Shown here: positions 1 through 8,330 of the stretch, piece by piece
How positions within the stretch are numbered: the first letter of the stretch is position 1
How the letters are laid out: every line of letters begins with the position of its first letter
Source of the DNA: Galactobacter sp.
GTDB lineage: Bacteria; Actinomycetota; Actinomycetes; Actinomycetales; Micrococcaceae
Direction: 5' to 3'
Assembly (NCBI GenBank): GCA_022712075.1
Contig: JALAHE010000303.1
Location: 1-12,535, forward strand
Length of the DNA stretch: 12,535 bases
Notes under the pieces: generated by a model
What the model was told of the DNA's origin: nothing
The model's database searches: none
What the model saw: the letters and a program-made list of their open reading frames with translations, nothing else
Program-made: the position numbers and the translations under genes

Positions 1-40
1 CCCCCACCTCGAAGCGTTCAATCCGGCGCAAGTCCGGCAC
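1..40 (-). CDS. Possible start of the next operon gene, cut by the window edge
   Basis: Twenty-one bases after D's stop, a GTG at 40 opens a frame that stays open for 13 codons to the window edge. It reads M-P-D-L-R-R-I-E-R-F-E-V-G, which has a natural-looking mix of residues. The preceding bases are G-rich (GGGGGCC) and give only a weak ribosome site. No terminator hairpin with a T-run is seen between D and this start, which fits an operon that continues leftward. Too short to name any product. Confidence 0.35.
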   Translation of the reverse strand, partial: MPDLRRIERFEVG

Positions 41-61
41 CGGCCCCCAGCGCCCCCGCGC

Positions 62-1207
62 CTAGATGGGGCCCGTTTCGTCGCCGGGCGCCTCGGCGCC
101 CCACGCGGCCAGCAGGGCGGCGGCCGCCTTGGCCTCCGTGGGGGTGCCGTCAAGGAAGGGCTCGACGACGCCGAGCAGCTCGGCGCGCGCCTCGCCTTGA
201 GGGGCGGGTCGGGCGGCCAGGGCTTTGAGGACCGCGACCTTGGCCTTCTGGGTCCCGGCGCTCAGTGCAGCGTAGGCGAGCTCCACGGCCTGCTCGTCGC
301 TCGAGCGGGCCAGGAGGCGGGGCGCGACAAGCTCCACAAGCGGGCCGTGACCTAGGGAGAGCAAGGGGATGAGCCGGTCGCGGGCGGCGTCCAGCTCGTC
401 GTCGCTCACGGCCAAGGGGCCGGCCAAGGCGCTGACCCAGGGCCCGCGGGCCACGGGGCGTTGGGCGGCGTCCAGCCCCGTCCACGCGAGTTCGAGCGCC
501 TCCGCGCGGCTCAACCAGCCGAGTGCCGCGGCGCCGGACACGACCGCCGCCCAGTCCTCGGACCGCGCGGCCGCCGCGGGAACACCCTGCGCAACGTGCT
601 CCGCGAAGCGGGCCCGGATGGACTCGAGCTCCGGCTGCCACGGAGCGTTCGGGTCCGGGGCGGAGCCCTCAGCCACACGCGCCAGGAGGAGCGCCACGTA
701 CTCCGCGTACGAGTCGAGGTACTGCGTCTGCCCCGGCACCGGAAGCCGCAGCTCGTGCACGGCGGCGAGCGCCGCGTCGGAGACCTCAAACCAAGCAAAC
801 TCGTTGCCGGAGGCAGCGGCGTCCACGAAGCGCGCCGCGAACTCGGTGCCGCGCTCGGCCAGGGCCGCCACCGTCGCCTTCGTGGCCTTCGGATGGGCCC
901 AACCACGCGAGTGCTCGGCCATCACCGCAGCGGCCCGCCGCGGGCTCACCCCGACGCGCAGGGCGAAGAAGCGCAGCACGGAGGAATCCACGCCCCAGAA
1001 GTTGCCCCACTCGCCGCTCTCCTCGGCGTCCGCGGGGTCGGGGAGGAAACCCTCCCACTCGCCCTTCTCGAGCCCCTCCCTAGCCCCGCGGCGCTGCTGC
1101 TCGGTGCCGAGCGGTAGCCCCATGACTTGGTCGAGGCCTGCTCCCTCCCAGCCCAGCTCCCTGAACACGGCGATCGCCGCGTCCTGCTTCTGTCGCTGCG
1201 TGCTCAC
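62..1207 (-). CDS. Paralogue D: stand-alone N-terminal module
   Basis: This 381-residue protein is a single copy of the N-terminal module of A, B and C. It begins with MSTQRQKQDAAIAVFRELGW, very like the start of B (MSTHRERLDAAVAVFKELGW), and ends just after LLAAWGAE, where the longer proteins enter their linker. It shares with B the phrases LPVP, RFAEHV and GVPAA, and about half of the residues in the block around residues 242-299 (AQRP, then PLLSLGHGPL, then APRLL). The frame is open far upstream inside C, but the GTG at 1207 is chosen because it overlaps C's TGA and has AAGGAGG seven bases before it. The stop is TAG. It looks intact rather than broken: no frameshift, and it ends at a module boundary. 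It may be a gene-duplication product acting as a capping or competing subunit; that is inference. Confidence 0.88.
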   Translation of the reverse strand: MSTQRQKQDAAIAVFRELGWEGAGLDQVMGLPLGTEQQRRGAREGLEKGEWEGFLPDPADAEESGEWGNFWGVDSSVLRFFALRVGVSPRRAAAVMAEHSRGWAHPKATKATVAALAERGTEFAARFVDAAASGNEFAWFEVSDAALAAVHELRLPVPGQTQYLDSYAEYVALLLARVAEGSAPDPNAPWQPELESIRARFAEHVAQGVPAAAARSEDWAAVVSGAAALGWLSRAEALELAWTGLDAAQRPVARGPWVSALAGPLAVSDDELDAARDRLIPLLSLGHGPLVELVAPRLLARSSDEQAVELAYAALSAGTQKAKVAVLKALAARPAPQGEARAELLGVVEPFLDGTPTEAKAAAALLAAWGAEAPGDETGPI

Positions 1208-4200
1208 GCGAGCGCCTCCTTGAGTTCTCGGGCCTTCTTGAGCGCCGCCGTCGTGCCGGGCCGCGCGGCCAGGGTTTCGAGTGCCTCCCAGCGGGCCGGG
1301 ATCAGCCCACGCCGCCGCAGCTCGGCGAGCTCCGGGGCCACGGCCAGGCCAATGTCCAGCGCGCGGTTGAGCCAGCGTGGGATGCCGTCCTGCCCGGCGG
1401 CCACCTCGAGCGCCTGCTCGAGCAGCGGCCAGAACACCACGATCGCCTCGCGGTCCTTCTCCAGCACGCTCACCCAGGTGCCCAGGGCCTCCCCGAGCTG
1501 CGGGGCCACGCCGACGGCCGCAGCTCGCACATTGGCCGCAGAGAGCGCGCCGGCTCGGGCCAGTTCGCCGGCCAGCTTCCTGCCCCACGTGCCTGGTGCC
1601 CCGGAGGACGCCATGCCCGCCAGCGCGCTCGACACGAGGGAGCGCGAGAGCACCACGGGCGCCGGCGCCGCCGGCTTGGCGAAGGCCCCCTTGAGCCGTT
1701 GCAGGAACCCCTCCCGGTGCGCCGGCCTGAGCAGGGCCGCATGCCACTCCTCGCGGCCGAGAATCTCCATACGCCCGGCGAGCGCGTCCCAGCGCAGCCG
1801 GTACAGCTCCTCCCGGCGCGCGCCGGTCGGCGCCACCTCCCCCGTGTACCCGGCGAGCCACACGCCGCCCGTCTCCGCGAGCTCGCGCGGACGCGAGGTG
1901 GGGGCGTCGAAGAACTCCCGGCCCAGCGCCGGCAGCGCGATGCCGGCGTGATGCACGCCGTCGGCGCCGGTCTGGACGCGCACCACGCCACCGTCGTCGA
2001 TGTCCACGGCGGGATGGGCCGGCACGGGCAGGAACACGAGGGTGTGGGGCGCGGGGTGCCCGGCCGCCTTCGGCGTGGGGTTCTTCTCGCCCGACGCCGC
2101 CCGCTCGCCGGCCGGGACCGGCTCGCCTGGGCGGGAGGGCGCCGTCGTACCCTGGCCCGAGGTCACCTCCGGCAGGAGCGCCACGGCGGCCTTGGCCGCG
2201 GCGACCGCAGCGGAGGCACCCCCACGCGCCGCGACGGCGCGCAGGCCCGGCGACTCGAGCACGGACGCGGGCGCGACCCCGGAGGCGACGGCCGCCACGG
2301 CTTCGGGCGCGAGCGAGCGCATCAGCGTCGCCAGCTCGGCGCTGCCTGAAAGCAGGCGCGAGGCGGCGGCCGAGGCGGCAAGCACGCGATCGGCGGCGTC
2401 CCACGCGAAGGCACCGCCGCCCTCCCCGGCCAGCTCGGAAAGCACACCGGACAAGGCGGCGAGCCGCTCGGGCGGCCCGGCCTTCAGGTCGAGCAGCTCG
2501 GGATCGAAGCTCCCGGGGCGCAGCAGCCCACGCTTCCAGGCCCCTGCGATGCTCTCTGCGAGGGCGGCGCCGCGTTCGCCGTCCTGCCCGCGGGCGGTGC
2601 CAAGCAGTGCGGTCGCCGCTAACGGCGTGAACGGCTCGGCGCGCCTGGCCTGTTGGTCCCACAGCACCTCCATGAACCACACAGCGTCGAAGGCCGGGAG
2701 CGCGGCGACGGCGTCTGACCAGTGCGGGAAAAGCGAGGCCGTGGCGACCTCCTCGCCGTAGCCGCGGCCCGGCACGGCGTGGGCAACGTCCCGCACCGAG
2801 GCCGGCGCCACGATCTTCTCGGGGTAGAGCCGGCCGGTGCGCGGATTGGTGGCGAGGGCCGGCTCCCGCACGGGGTCGGCGAGGTAGCTGAGCACGAACT
2901 CGCCCACGTGGCGCCCGGTGCGCCACCCCGTGCCGAGCCGCACGCGCGAGGCGGCCAGCGCCTCCCGCACCGAGCGGTCCACCGTGGCGGGGTCAAGCCG
3001 GTAGGCGGCCACGAGGGCGTCGTACTCCTCGGCGCCGAGGCCGCGTTGGGCGAGGACACCCAGCCGCGCCACGAGGTCCGCGCCGGTGATCCGCAGGCTC
3101 TCGTCGCTCGGCGTGGAGAGTAGGAGCGGCGCCTCTCCGAGCGCGCGCAGGGCTGCCTCCGCGCGGTCGAAGAGGGCGCCTGGGCGCTCGCGGTAAGGGC
3201 GTTCCTTCGGGGAGCGCCGCAGGGCTCGCGAGGCCGGGATGGCGAGCTGCCACATCCCGCTCTCGATGAAACTCTCGAAGCACGCGAGCGCGGCGTCGAG
3301 GTCGCGAGAGGCGAGGTCAACGGCGTCGGCGAGGAGCCGCTCGGCGAGGGCGTCCGTCCCGAAGGTCCGGCGGGCCACCACGGCCGCGATCCACCCGCTC
3401 AGGCGCTCGGGCGTGGCGGGTCCGGCCAGGAGCGGCCCCGGCGTCCAGACCGCGGGGGTGGGCTCCCAGCGCGCCCCCGCCGGGACGTCCGCCTCCGCCT
3501 CATCGGGCACGGCCTCCACACCCCAGGAGGCGAGGAGCCGCTCCGCGGCGCGGGCCAAGGGCCCGGTCTCGGCGAGCAAGGGCCCGACGGCGGCGCCCAA
3601 CTCCTGGGCGACGCCCGCCTCCGGGCGGGGCCGGGCCGCGAGCGCGTCGATGACGGCGCGGCGCGCCTTCTTGGTCCGCGCCGCGAGGGCGGGGAGCACG
3701 ACGTCGGGCAGCTCGGCCTCGGCGGCCGCGGCGATGAGGCGCGGGGCGAGCGCCTCGATGACGGCTCCGTCGCCCGTGCTGAGCGGCCCGGCCAGGCGCA
3801 GAGCCTCGGCGGCGAGCTCCTCGTCGCTCGCGCCCAGCCCCTCGGCCAGGAGCTGCGCCCATTCGAGCCGGTCGCCCGGGCTCCCCGCGGCGTCGAGCCC
3901 TTGGACGGCGAGGTCGACGGCGGCGGCGCGCTGCAGCAGCCCGGCCCGCGCGCCCCACCCGACGAGCTCGGACAGCCCCGAGGACGCTGTCACGCCGGCG
4001 GCAAGCGCGGCGCGCAGCCGCGCCTCGAGGCCCTCGCTGAGGACCGGAAGCAGGCGCGCGTTGCCCAGGTCGTGGCGGCCCTGCTGACGCAGGACGTCCT
4101 CCCAGCGCTCCATGTTCGCGTCGGACTCCCAGGCCCAGGCCGGCGGCCGCTCGCCCCGGCTGGGGCTCTGCCCCTCGTGTGCGCGCCGCGCGGCGTTCGT

Positions 4201-4797
4201 GAGGGCCGCCCAGTCGGTCAGGAAGCCCTGCGCGTCCCTGGCGCCGCTCTTCCCCGTCTCCAGGTCGTGTGCGTCCAGCCCCTGGCTCAGCAAGTTCGGG
4301 ACCGACACGCTCGCGAGCGAGAACGGCGTGCCGGCCCAGCCGCGCTGCGTGGGCCGTGAGACGGCGCGCGCGAGGCTCAGGGCAAAGGCCTCGCCGCGCT
4401 CGCGGACGAGCCCCGCCACGGCGGCCTCGCCCTCCTCGGTCCGGGCGGCCCACACGGCCGCCGGAAGGATCGCTGCAAAGCGCTGGGCGCCGATGCCGAG
4501 CCGCAGCGCAAAGAGCGCGAGCATGAGCGGGTCCACCTCGGCCACGTCCACGTTGACCCAGTGGTTCCGGTTCGCCTGCACCGAGAGCCGCCAGGCACCC
4601 GCGCGCAGGCCGTCCTTGGCGATCTTCTGTTGTTCCTTGGTTCCGAGCGCCAACCCCGGCGCGTCCTGGGGCGTGGCCCCCTCCCAGCCGAGCTCGCGGA
4701 ACACGGCGACGGCGGCGCGCAGCCGCCCCACGTGCTCGCGCTCGGCCGGCGTGAGCGCCGCCTCCAAGCGGGCGTCGAGGCGCACCTCGCGGCTCAC
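1204..4797 (-). CDS. Paralogue C: full-length modular helical-repeat protein with a divergent C-terminal module
   Basis: This 1197-residue protein starts at a GTG overlapping B's TGA, with a GAGG core seven bases upstream. A 28-residue extension precedes the shared block VAVFRELGWEG (about 30-40). The N-terminal module runs to about 427 (LLASWGVE) and holds an insertion around 180-250 rich in charged residues and Trp that the paralogues lack. The middle module (about 442-800) has WEPTPAVW, PLLLSTPS near 556 and LFPHWSDA near 687. The hinge PGLRAVAARGG is near 847, followed by a Pro/Ser/Gly linker (about 877-917). The C-terminal module (918-1197) keeps the ending RRGLIPARWEALETLAARPG and KARELKEALA but differs upstream: the beta-rich part with KLHWD in B is replaced by a sequence with VPAHPAVDIDDGG and LRWDA. 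No enzyme motif is seen. It overlaps D by four bases. Role unknown; scaffold or adaptor is inferred. Confidence 0.9.
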   Translation of the reverse strand: MSREVRLDARLEAALTPAEREHVGRLRAAVAVFRELGWEGATPQDAPGLALGTKEQQKIAKDGLRAGAWRLSVQANRNHWVNVDVAEVDPLMLALFALRLGIGAQRFAAILPAAVWAARTEEGEAAVAGLVRERGEAFALSLARAVSRPTQRGWAGTPFSLASVSVPNLLSQGLDAHDLETGKSGARDAQGFLTDWAALTNAARRAHEGQSPSRGERPPAWAWESDANMERWEDVLRQQGRHDLGNARLLPVLSEGLEARLRAALAAGVTASSGLSELVGWGARAGLLQRAAAVDLAVQGLDAAGSPGDRLEWAQLLAEGLGASDEELAAEALRLAGPLSTGDGAVIEALAPRLIAAAAEAELPDVVLPALAARTKKARRAVIDALAARPRPEAGVAQELGAAVGPLLAETGPLARAAERLLASWGVEAVPDEAEADVPAGARWEPTPAVWTPGPLLAGPATPERLSGWIAAVVARRTFGTDALAERLLADAVDLASRDLDAALACFESFIESGMWQLAIPASRALRRSPKERPYRERPGALFDRAEAALRALGEAPLLLSTPSDESLRITGADLVARLGVLAQRGLGAEEYDALVAAYRLDPATVDRSVREALAASRVRLGTGWRTGRHVGEFVLSYLADPVREPALATNPRTGRLYPEKIVAPASVRDVAHAVPGRGYGEEVATASLFPHWSDAVAALPAFDAVWFMEVLWDQQARRAEPFTPLAATALLGTARGQDGERGAALAESIAGAWKRGLLRPGSFDPELLDLKAGPPERLAALSGVLSELAGEGGGAFAWDAADRVLAASAAASRLLSGSAELATLMRSLAPEAVAAVASGVAPASVLESPGLRAVAARGGASAAVAAAKAAVALLPEVTSGQGTTAPSRPGEPVPAGERAASGEKNPTPKAAGHPAPHTLVFLPVPAHPAVDIDDGGVVRVQTGADGVHHAGIALPALGREFFDAPTSRPRELAETGGVWLAGYTGEVAPTGARREELYRLRWDALAGRMEILGREEWHAALLRPAHREGFLQRLKGAFAKPAAPAPVVLSRSLVSSALAGMASSGAPGTWGRKLAGELARAGALSAANVRAAAVGVAPQLGEALGTWVSVLEKDREAIVVFWPLLEQALEVAAGQDGIPRWLNRALDIGLAVAPELAELRRRGLIPARWEALETLAARPGTTAALKKARELKEALA
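1215..1221 (-). promoter_or_regulatory. Strong ribosome binding site of paralogue D inside the end of C
   Basis: AAGGAGG lies seven bases before the GTG at 1207 and decides that start over the longer open frame. The same bases encode Lys-Glu and part of Ala in the C-terminal K-E-A-L-A of paralogue C. Confidence 0.8.
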
Positions 4798-7700
4798 GCG
4801 AGGGCCTCGAGCAACGCCCGCGCCTTGGCGAGCGCCGCCGCCTTGCCCGGGCGGGCGGCGAGCGTCTCCAACCCCTCCCAGCGGGCGGGCATGAGCCCGC
4901 GGGCCGCCGCCTCGCGGAGCACCGGCGCGTGATCAAGTGCCTCGTCCAGCACGCCGCCCAGCCAGCGCGGCGGCGCCCCCTGAAGTGTGGCGGCGTGCGC
5001 GATGGCCTCCGTCAGGAACGGCCAGAAGACCGCGAGGAGGCCCGGCACCTTGCCCGCGGCGGCTGCCAGGCGGGCCGGGCTCACGGCCTCCTGGGTCAGC
5101 AGGACCTTCATGGCCGCAGCCACCCGCGTGGGTCCGAGTTCCTTGCGCTGCGCGAGTTCCACGGCCCCGGACAGCGCCGAGGTCCCCCTGTCCCCCGGCT
5201 GGGCCACGAGCGCCAGCAGGAGCGTCGCGAGGCCCTGCGCGAGCGAGAGGTCCACGTACTTGCCGGAGAACTTCACGGCGGCCAGCCGCCCGGCCTCGCG
5301 ATCCCAGTGCAACTTGCGCCGCTCGAGCTCGCCCAGCGGGATCGCCGCGGCCGGGTCCCGGCCGTCCGCCAGCACCTCGGCCTGCAGTGCGCGCTGGCCC
5401 ACGAGGTCGCCGAAGTAGCTTCCCTTGTCCACGCGGAAGCGCACGCCCTCCTCGCCGGGCAGCGTGAGCACCACGATGAGCCGCTTCGTGGAGCCGTCGG
5501 CCGACTCCACGACCTCCACGCCCACGCCGTCCTCCACGACGGACGGGTCCTCCAGGCCCGTGTCCCACGCGGCGGCAAACTCCGCCTCGCTCAGGGAAGG
5601 GGCGGCGCTGCCCGACGCCGCGGCCTCGCTTCCCGCGCCCGGCCCGTCCTGGGCGGGCCCCTCCTCTCCCGGGCCGGCGCCCTCAGAGGCTCCCGCGGCG
5701 GCGGGCGAATCCTCCCAGGCCGCCAGGGCGGCGTCGAGCAAGGCCACCGCCTCCTTGGCCGCCCGCACGGCGCGCGAGGAGCCCGAGCGCGCGGCGAGGT
5801 CCCGCAGGCCGGGCAGGCGCAGCGCGCGCGGCTGTGCGAGGCCGGAGCCGAGCGCCGCGACCGCACCAGGCGTCAGCTCGAGCACGGCCTCCGCCAGCTC
5901 GGAGGCGCCCGCCAGCATGCGGGTCTTGGCGCCGGCAATGACGAGGAAGTCGTCGAGCACTGGCCACACCACGGAGCCCAGTCCCTCCTCGAGGCCCAGC
6001 TGCAGCAGCACGCGGGCCATCGAGGCGAGCCGCTCCGGCTCGTGCATCCAGTTCAGCAGCCGTGCGTCGGCCACGCCGGGGCGCAGCAGGCCGCGCTCCC
6101 ACGCCTCCCGCAGCGCGAGCGCCCGGCCCGCCGCCTCGCGGGTCTCGAGGCCGTCGCGCTGCGCCGCCAGCAGGTTCAGGGCCGTGCCGGGGGTCAGCGG
6201 GGAGCGGCGGCGGGCCAGCTGGCGCCAGACCCAGGCCCTCGGGTCCAGGCCGTCGTAGCGCGCGCCGGCGTGCAGGGCATCGCCCCAGAACGGCAGGAGG
6301 GTGAAGGGGTCATCCCGGTACGCGTAGCGCGGCTCCTCGTCCAGCCTCAGCTTGGCCCGTTTGAGCGAGGCCGGGGTGTCGTAGCGCTGGCGCTTGAAAT
6401 AGGTATCGGAGTGGGCGCCCGCCCGGCCGGGGGTCTTAAAGCCCGGCTCGATCACCGGATCCCCCACATGCTCAGCCGCGAACGGCCCGGCCGTGTACCC
6501 GGCGTCCTTGCCCTTGACCGTCAGCACCGGCACCTCGAGCGAGCGCAGCTCCTCGACCTGCTCCGGCGTCACGGAGGCGTGGTCGAGGCGCAGGAGCGCC
6601 GTGAGCAGGTCGGCCTCGTGCGCCGCGGCGCCCTGCTCGGCATAGATCCGCAGGCGCCGCAGCAGCGCCTCGCCGCTCACCGAGGCGTCGACGCGCGAGG
6701 GGGTGGAGAGCAGCACGGGCAGGTAGCCGGGCGCCGCCACGACGGCGTGCTCGCGCCAGTCGAGCACCGTCTCCGGATCGCCCCAGTAGTTCGGGTGCTC
6801 GCCCCGGCTCGCCCAGACCTTCGCGAGGTCTATCGCGTAGCCGCCGTCCGCCAGCGCGAGGATCTCGGCCCGGGCCGCGTCCTCGTCGAGGCGGGCCAGG
6901 GCGTTGAGCTGGGCCAGGAAGACCTCGCCGTCCACGTCCGGGTTGAGGCCGTCGGCGACCGCGGCGGCCGCCGCCCGGAACGCCTCCACCCCTGGAGGGG
7001 CGAACGTCAGCTCGGGGGCCCCCCAGAGCTCGGGCGTGGGGCGCCAGGCGCCCGGCACGCCGGTGTCCTGCCCGACGGCGCCGTGCCCGGCCCCGGCGGG
7101 ACCGTCGCCTTCCGTGCCGCTCGGGACGGCGACGGGTGCAGCGGCACCCGGCCCAGCGGCGTCGTGCCCTGAGGTGCCGTCGATTGGGGCGCCGGGGCCG
7201 TTCAGGCCCCAGGCTCCGAGGAAGCCGGAGGCGGCCTTGGCGAGGGAGCGGTCGCGCGCGCCGGCCCACGGCGACACGATGCCCGCCACGAGCTCGTCGA
7301 GGCCGTCCGCCCCGCCCGCGACCCAGGCCGCCGGGGCGCCGCGGTCGGTCAGTGCGCTCAGCACGGTGCGGCGGCCCTTGGCCGTGCTGACCGTCAAGGC
7401 ACCGAGCGCCACGTCGGGGAGCTGCGCGTCCGGGACGGCGGAGATCAGCGGCGGGGCGAGCGCCTCGATGAGCGGCCCCTCGCCCAGCGAGAGGACGGGG
7501 ACGAGCTCGTCGGCGCGCGCGGCGAGCTCCGCCGGCGTCAGGGCGAGCGGCTCGGACAGGAAGCCGACCCAGGCCTTGCGGTCGGTGGGGCGCTGGGCGG
7601 TCTGCAGGCCCAGGAGCGCGAGTTCGGTCGTCTCCTCGCGGCCCAGCCAGCCGCGCTCGAGCCCCAAGCGCAGGGCGTCCGGGAGCGGGCCTGCGGCCGG

Positions 7701-8330
7701 CACCCCGAGCTCCACGGCGAGCCTAACGTGCTCCGCGAAGCGGGGCGCCAGCACCGTGGCCTCGTCGAGGCCCGCTCCCTCGGGCCCCGTAAACTCGCGC
7801 GCGTCGCGCCAGGCCTCCGGCGCGTGCCGCGTGGCGGCGAGGAGCGCGAAGTCGCGCAGGTACTCCACGTTCTCGGGGACGGGCAGCCCCAGCCGGGCCA
7901 CGAGGGCCAGGGTGTGCCGGGCGAAGAGGCCCGGGGCAAACTCCCACGAGCGGTTGGCCGGGATGCTCACGGCGTCGACGAAGGCCGAGGCGAACGCCGC
8001 GCCACGCTCGGCGACGACGTCGCCCACCACGGCGCTCTTTGCACCGAACTCCAGCAGCCGGGCTGCCCGCTGGGTGCTCACCCCCTGGCGCGTGGCAAAA
8101 AGCCCGAGCCGGATCTCGTCGACGTCGATGAAGCGCTGCTCGCCCCAGCGGCCCGTCTCGTCCTGACCCCACCGCGAGAACGGCCCGGAGGCCAGCCCCG
8201 CCTTGGCGATCGCGCGCTGCTCGGGCGTGCCGAGCGGGAGCCGGACCGCGTCCTCGGTGGCGGCCTCCTGCCAGCCGAGCTCCTTGAAAACGGCGACGGC
8301 CGCGTCGAGGCGTTCGCGATGGGTGCTCAT
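4794..8330 (-). CDS. Paralogue B: full-length modular helical-repeat protein (DUF6493/DUF7824-like)
   Basis: This 1178-residue protein starts at an ATG overlapping A's stop (ATGA), with AAGGAGA four bases upstream. Modules in order: N-terminal helical module about 9-378 (AVFKELGWQ at 13-21, a QRPTDRKAW block near 242, closing at FLGAWG); Gly/Ala/Pro-rich linker about 379-425; middle module about 426-800, with WRPTPELW near 428, PVLLSTPS near 540, LLPFWGDA near 680 and MHEPERLA near 766; hinge about 832-862 (LRLPGLRDLAARSG); acidic Gly/Ala linker about 873-913; C-terminal module about 928-1178 with LTLPGEEGVRFRV, KLHWDRE and RGLMPARWEGLETLAARPG. The ATP-type phrase LLSTPS recalls a motif I remember in actinobacterial DUF6493/DUF7824 proteins next to SWIM genes. 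No Walker, nuclease or protease motif and no membrane segment is seen. It is probably a cytoplasmic scaffold partner of its paralogues. Confidence 0.9.
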   Translation of the reverse strand: MSTHRERLDAAVAVFKELGWQEAATEDAVRLPLGTPEQRAIAKAGLASGPFSRWGQDETGRWGEQRFIDVDEIRLGLFATRQGVSTQRAARLLEFGAKSAVVGDVVAERGAAFASAFVDAVSIPANRSWEFAPGLFARHTLALVARLGLPVPENVEYLRDFALLAATRHAPEAWRDAREFTGPEGAGLDEATVLAPRFAEHVRLAVELGVPAAGPLPDALRLGLERGWLGREETTELALLGLQTAQRPTDRKAWVGFLSEPLALTPAELAARADELVPVLSLGEGPLIEALAPPLISAVPDAQLPDVALGALTVSTAKGRRTVLSALTDRGAPAAWVAGGADGLDELVAGIVSPWAGARDRSLAKAASGFLGAWGLNGPGAPIDGTSGHDAAGPGAAAPVAVPSGTEGDGPAGAGHGAVGQDTGVPGAWRPTPELWGAPELTFAPPGVEAFRAAAAAVADGLNPDVDGEVFLAQLNALARLDEDAARAEILALADGGYAIDLAKVWASRGEHPNYWGDPETVLDWREHAVVAAPGYLPVLLSTPSRVDASVSGEALLRRLRIYAEQGAAAHEADLLTALLRLDHASVTPEQVEELRSLEVPVLTVKGKDAGYTAGPFAAEHVGDPVIEPGFKTPGRAGAHSDTYFKRQRYDTPASLKRAKLRLDEEPRYAYRDDPFTLLPFWGDALHAGARYDGLDPRAWVWRQLARRRSPLTPGTALNLLAAQRDGLETREAAGRALALREAWERGLLRPGVADARLLNWMHEPERLASMARVLLQLGLEEGLGSVVWPVLDDFLVIAGAKTRMLAGASELAEAVLELTPGAVAALGSGLAQPRALRLPGLRDLAARSGSSRAVRAAKEAVALLDAALAAWEDSPAAAGASEGAGPGEEGPAQDGPGAGSEAAASGSAAPSLSEAEFAAAWDTGLEDPSVVEDGVGVEVVESADGSTKRLIVVLTLPGEEGVRFRVDKGSYFGDLVGQRALQAEVLADGRDPAAAIPLGELERRKLHWDREAGRLAAVKFSGKYVDLSLAQGLATLLLALVAQPGDRGTSALSGAVELAQRKELGPTRVAAAMKVLLTQEAVSPARLAAAAGKVPGLLAVFWPFLTEAIAHAATLQGAPPRWLGGVLDEALDHAPVLREAAARGLMPARWEGLETLAARPGKAAALAKARALLEALA
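4805..4808 (-). promoter_or_regulatory. Short ribosome binding site of paralogue C inside the end of B
   Basis: A GAGG core sits seven bases before the GTG at 4797, at the same spacing as the D site. It is encoded within the L-L-E-A-L-A tail of paralogue B. It is weaker than the D site, and the GTGA overlap probably adds coupling with B. Confidence 0.5.

Noticed and set aside
62..1207. Paralogue D as a pseudogene or frameshifted full-length copy
   Set aside because: The frame is intact, it has the best ribosome site of the operon, and it ends at a module boundary. Only about 60 bases follow in the window, and the frame opening at position 40 does not resemble the linker or middle module.
1208..2926. 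Upstream extension of paralogue D's frame inside C
   Set aside because: The added 573 residues are low-complexity and overlap the end of C; AAGGAGG and the GTGA overlap mark the true start at 1207, and the resulting N-terminus matches that of B.
5580..5710. Gly/Ala/Pro-rich stretch in B as a DNA repeat
   Set aside because: No repeat unit recurs at the base level; it is a low-complexity interdomain linker, with similar ones in A and C at the matching place.
4929..7172. Plus-strand open frame of about 750 codons opposite B
   Set aside because: Same artefact: Arg/Gly/Gln/Leu-rich translation without any domain, fully inside B on the other strand.
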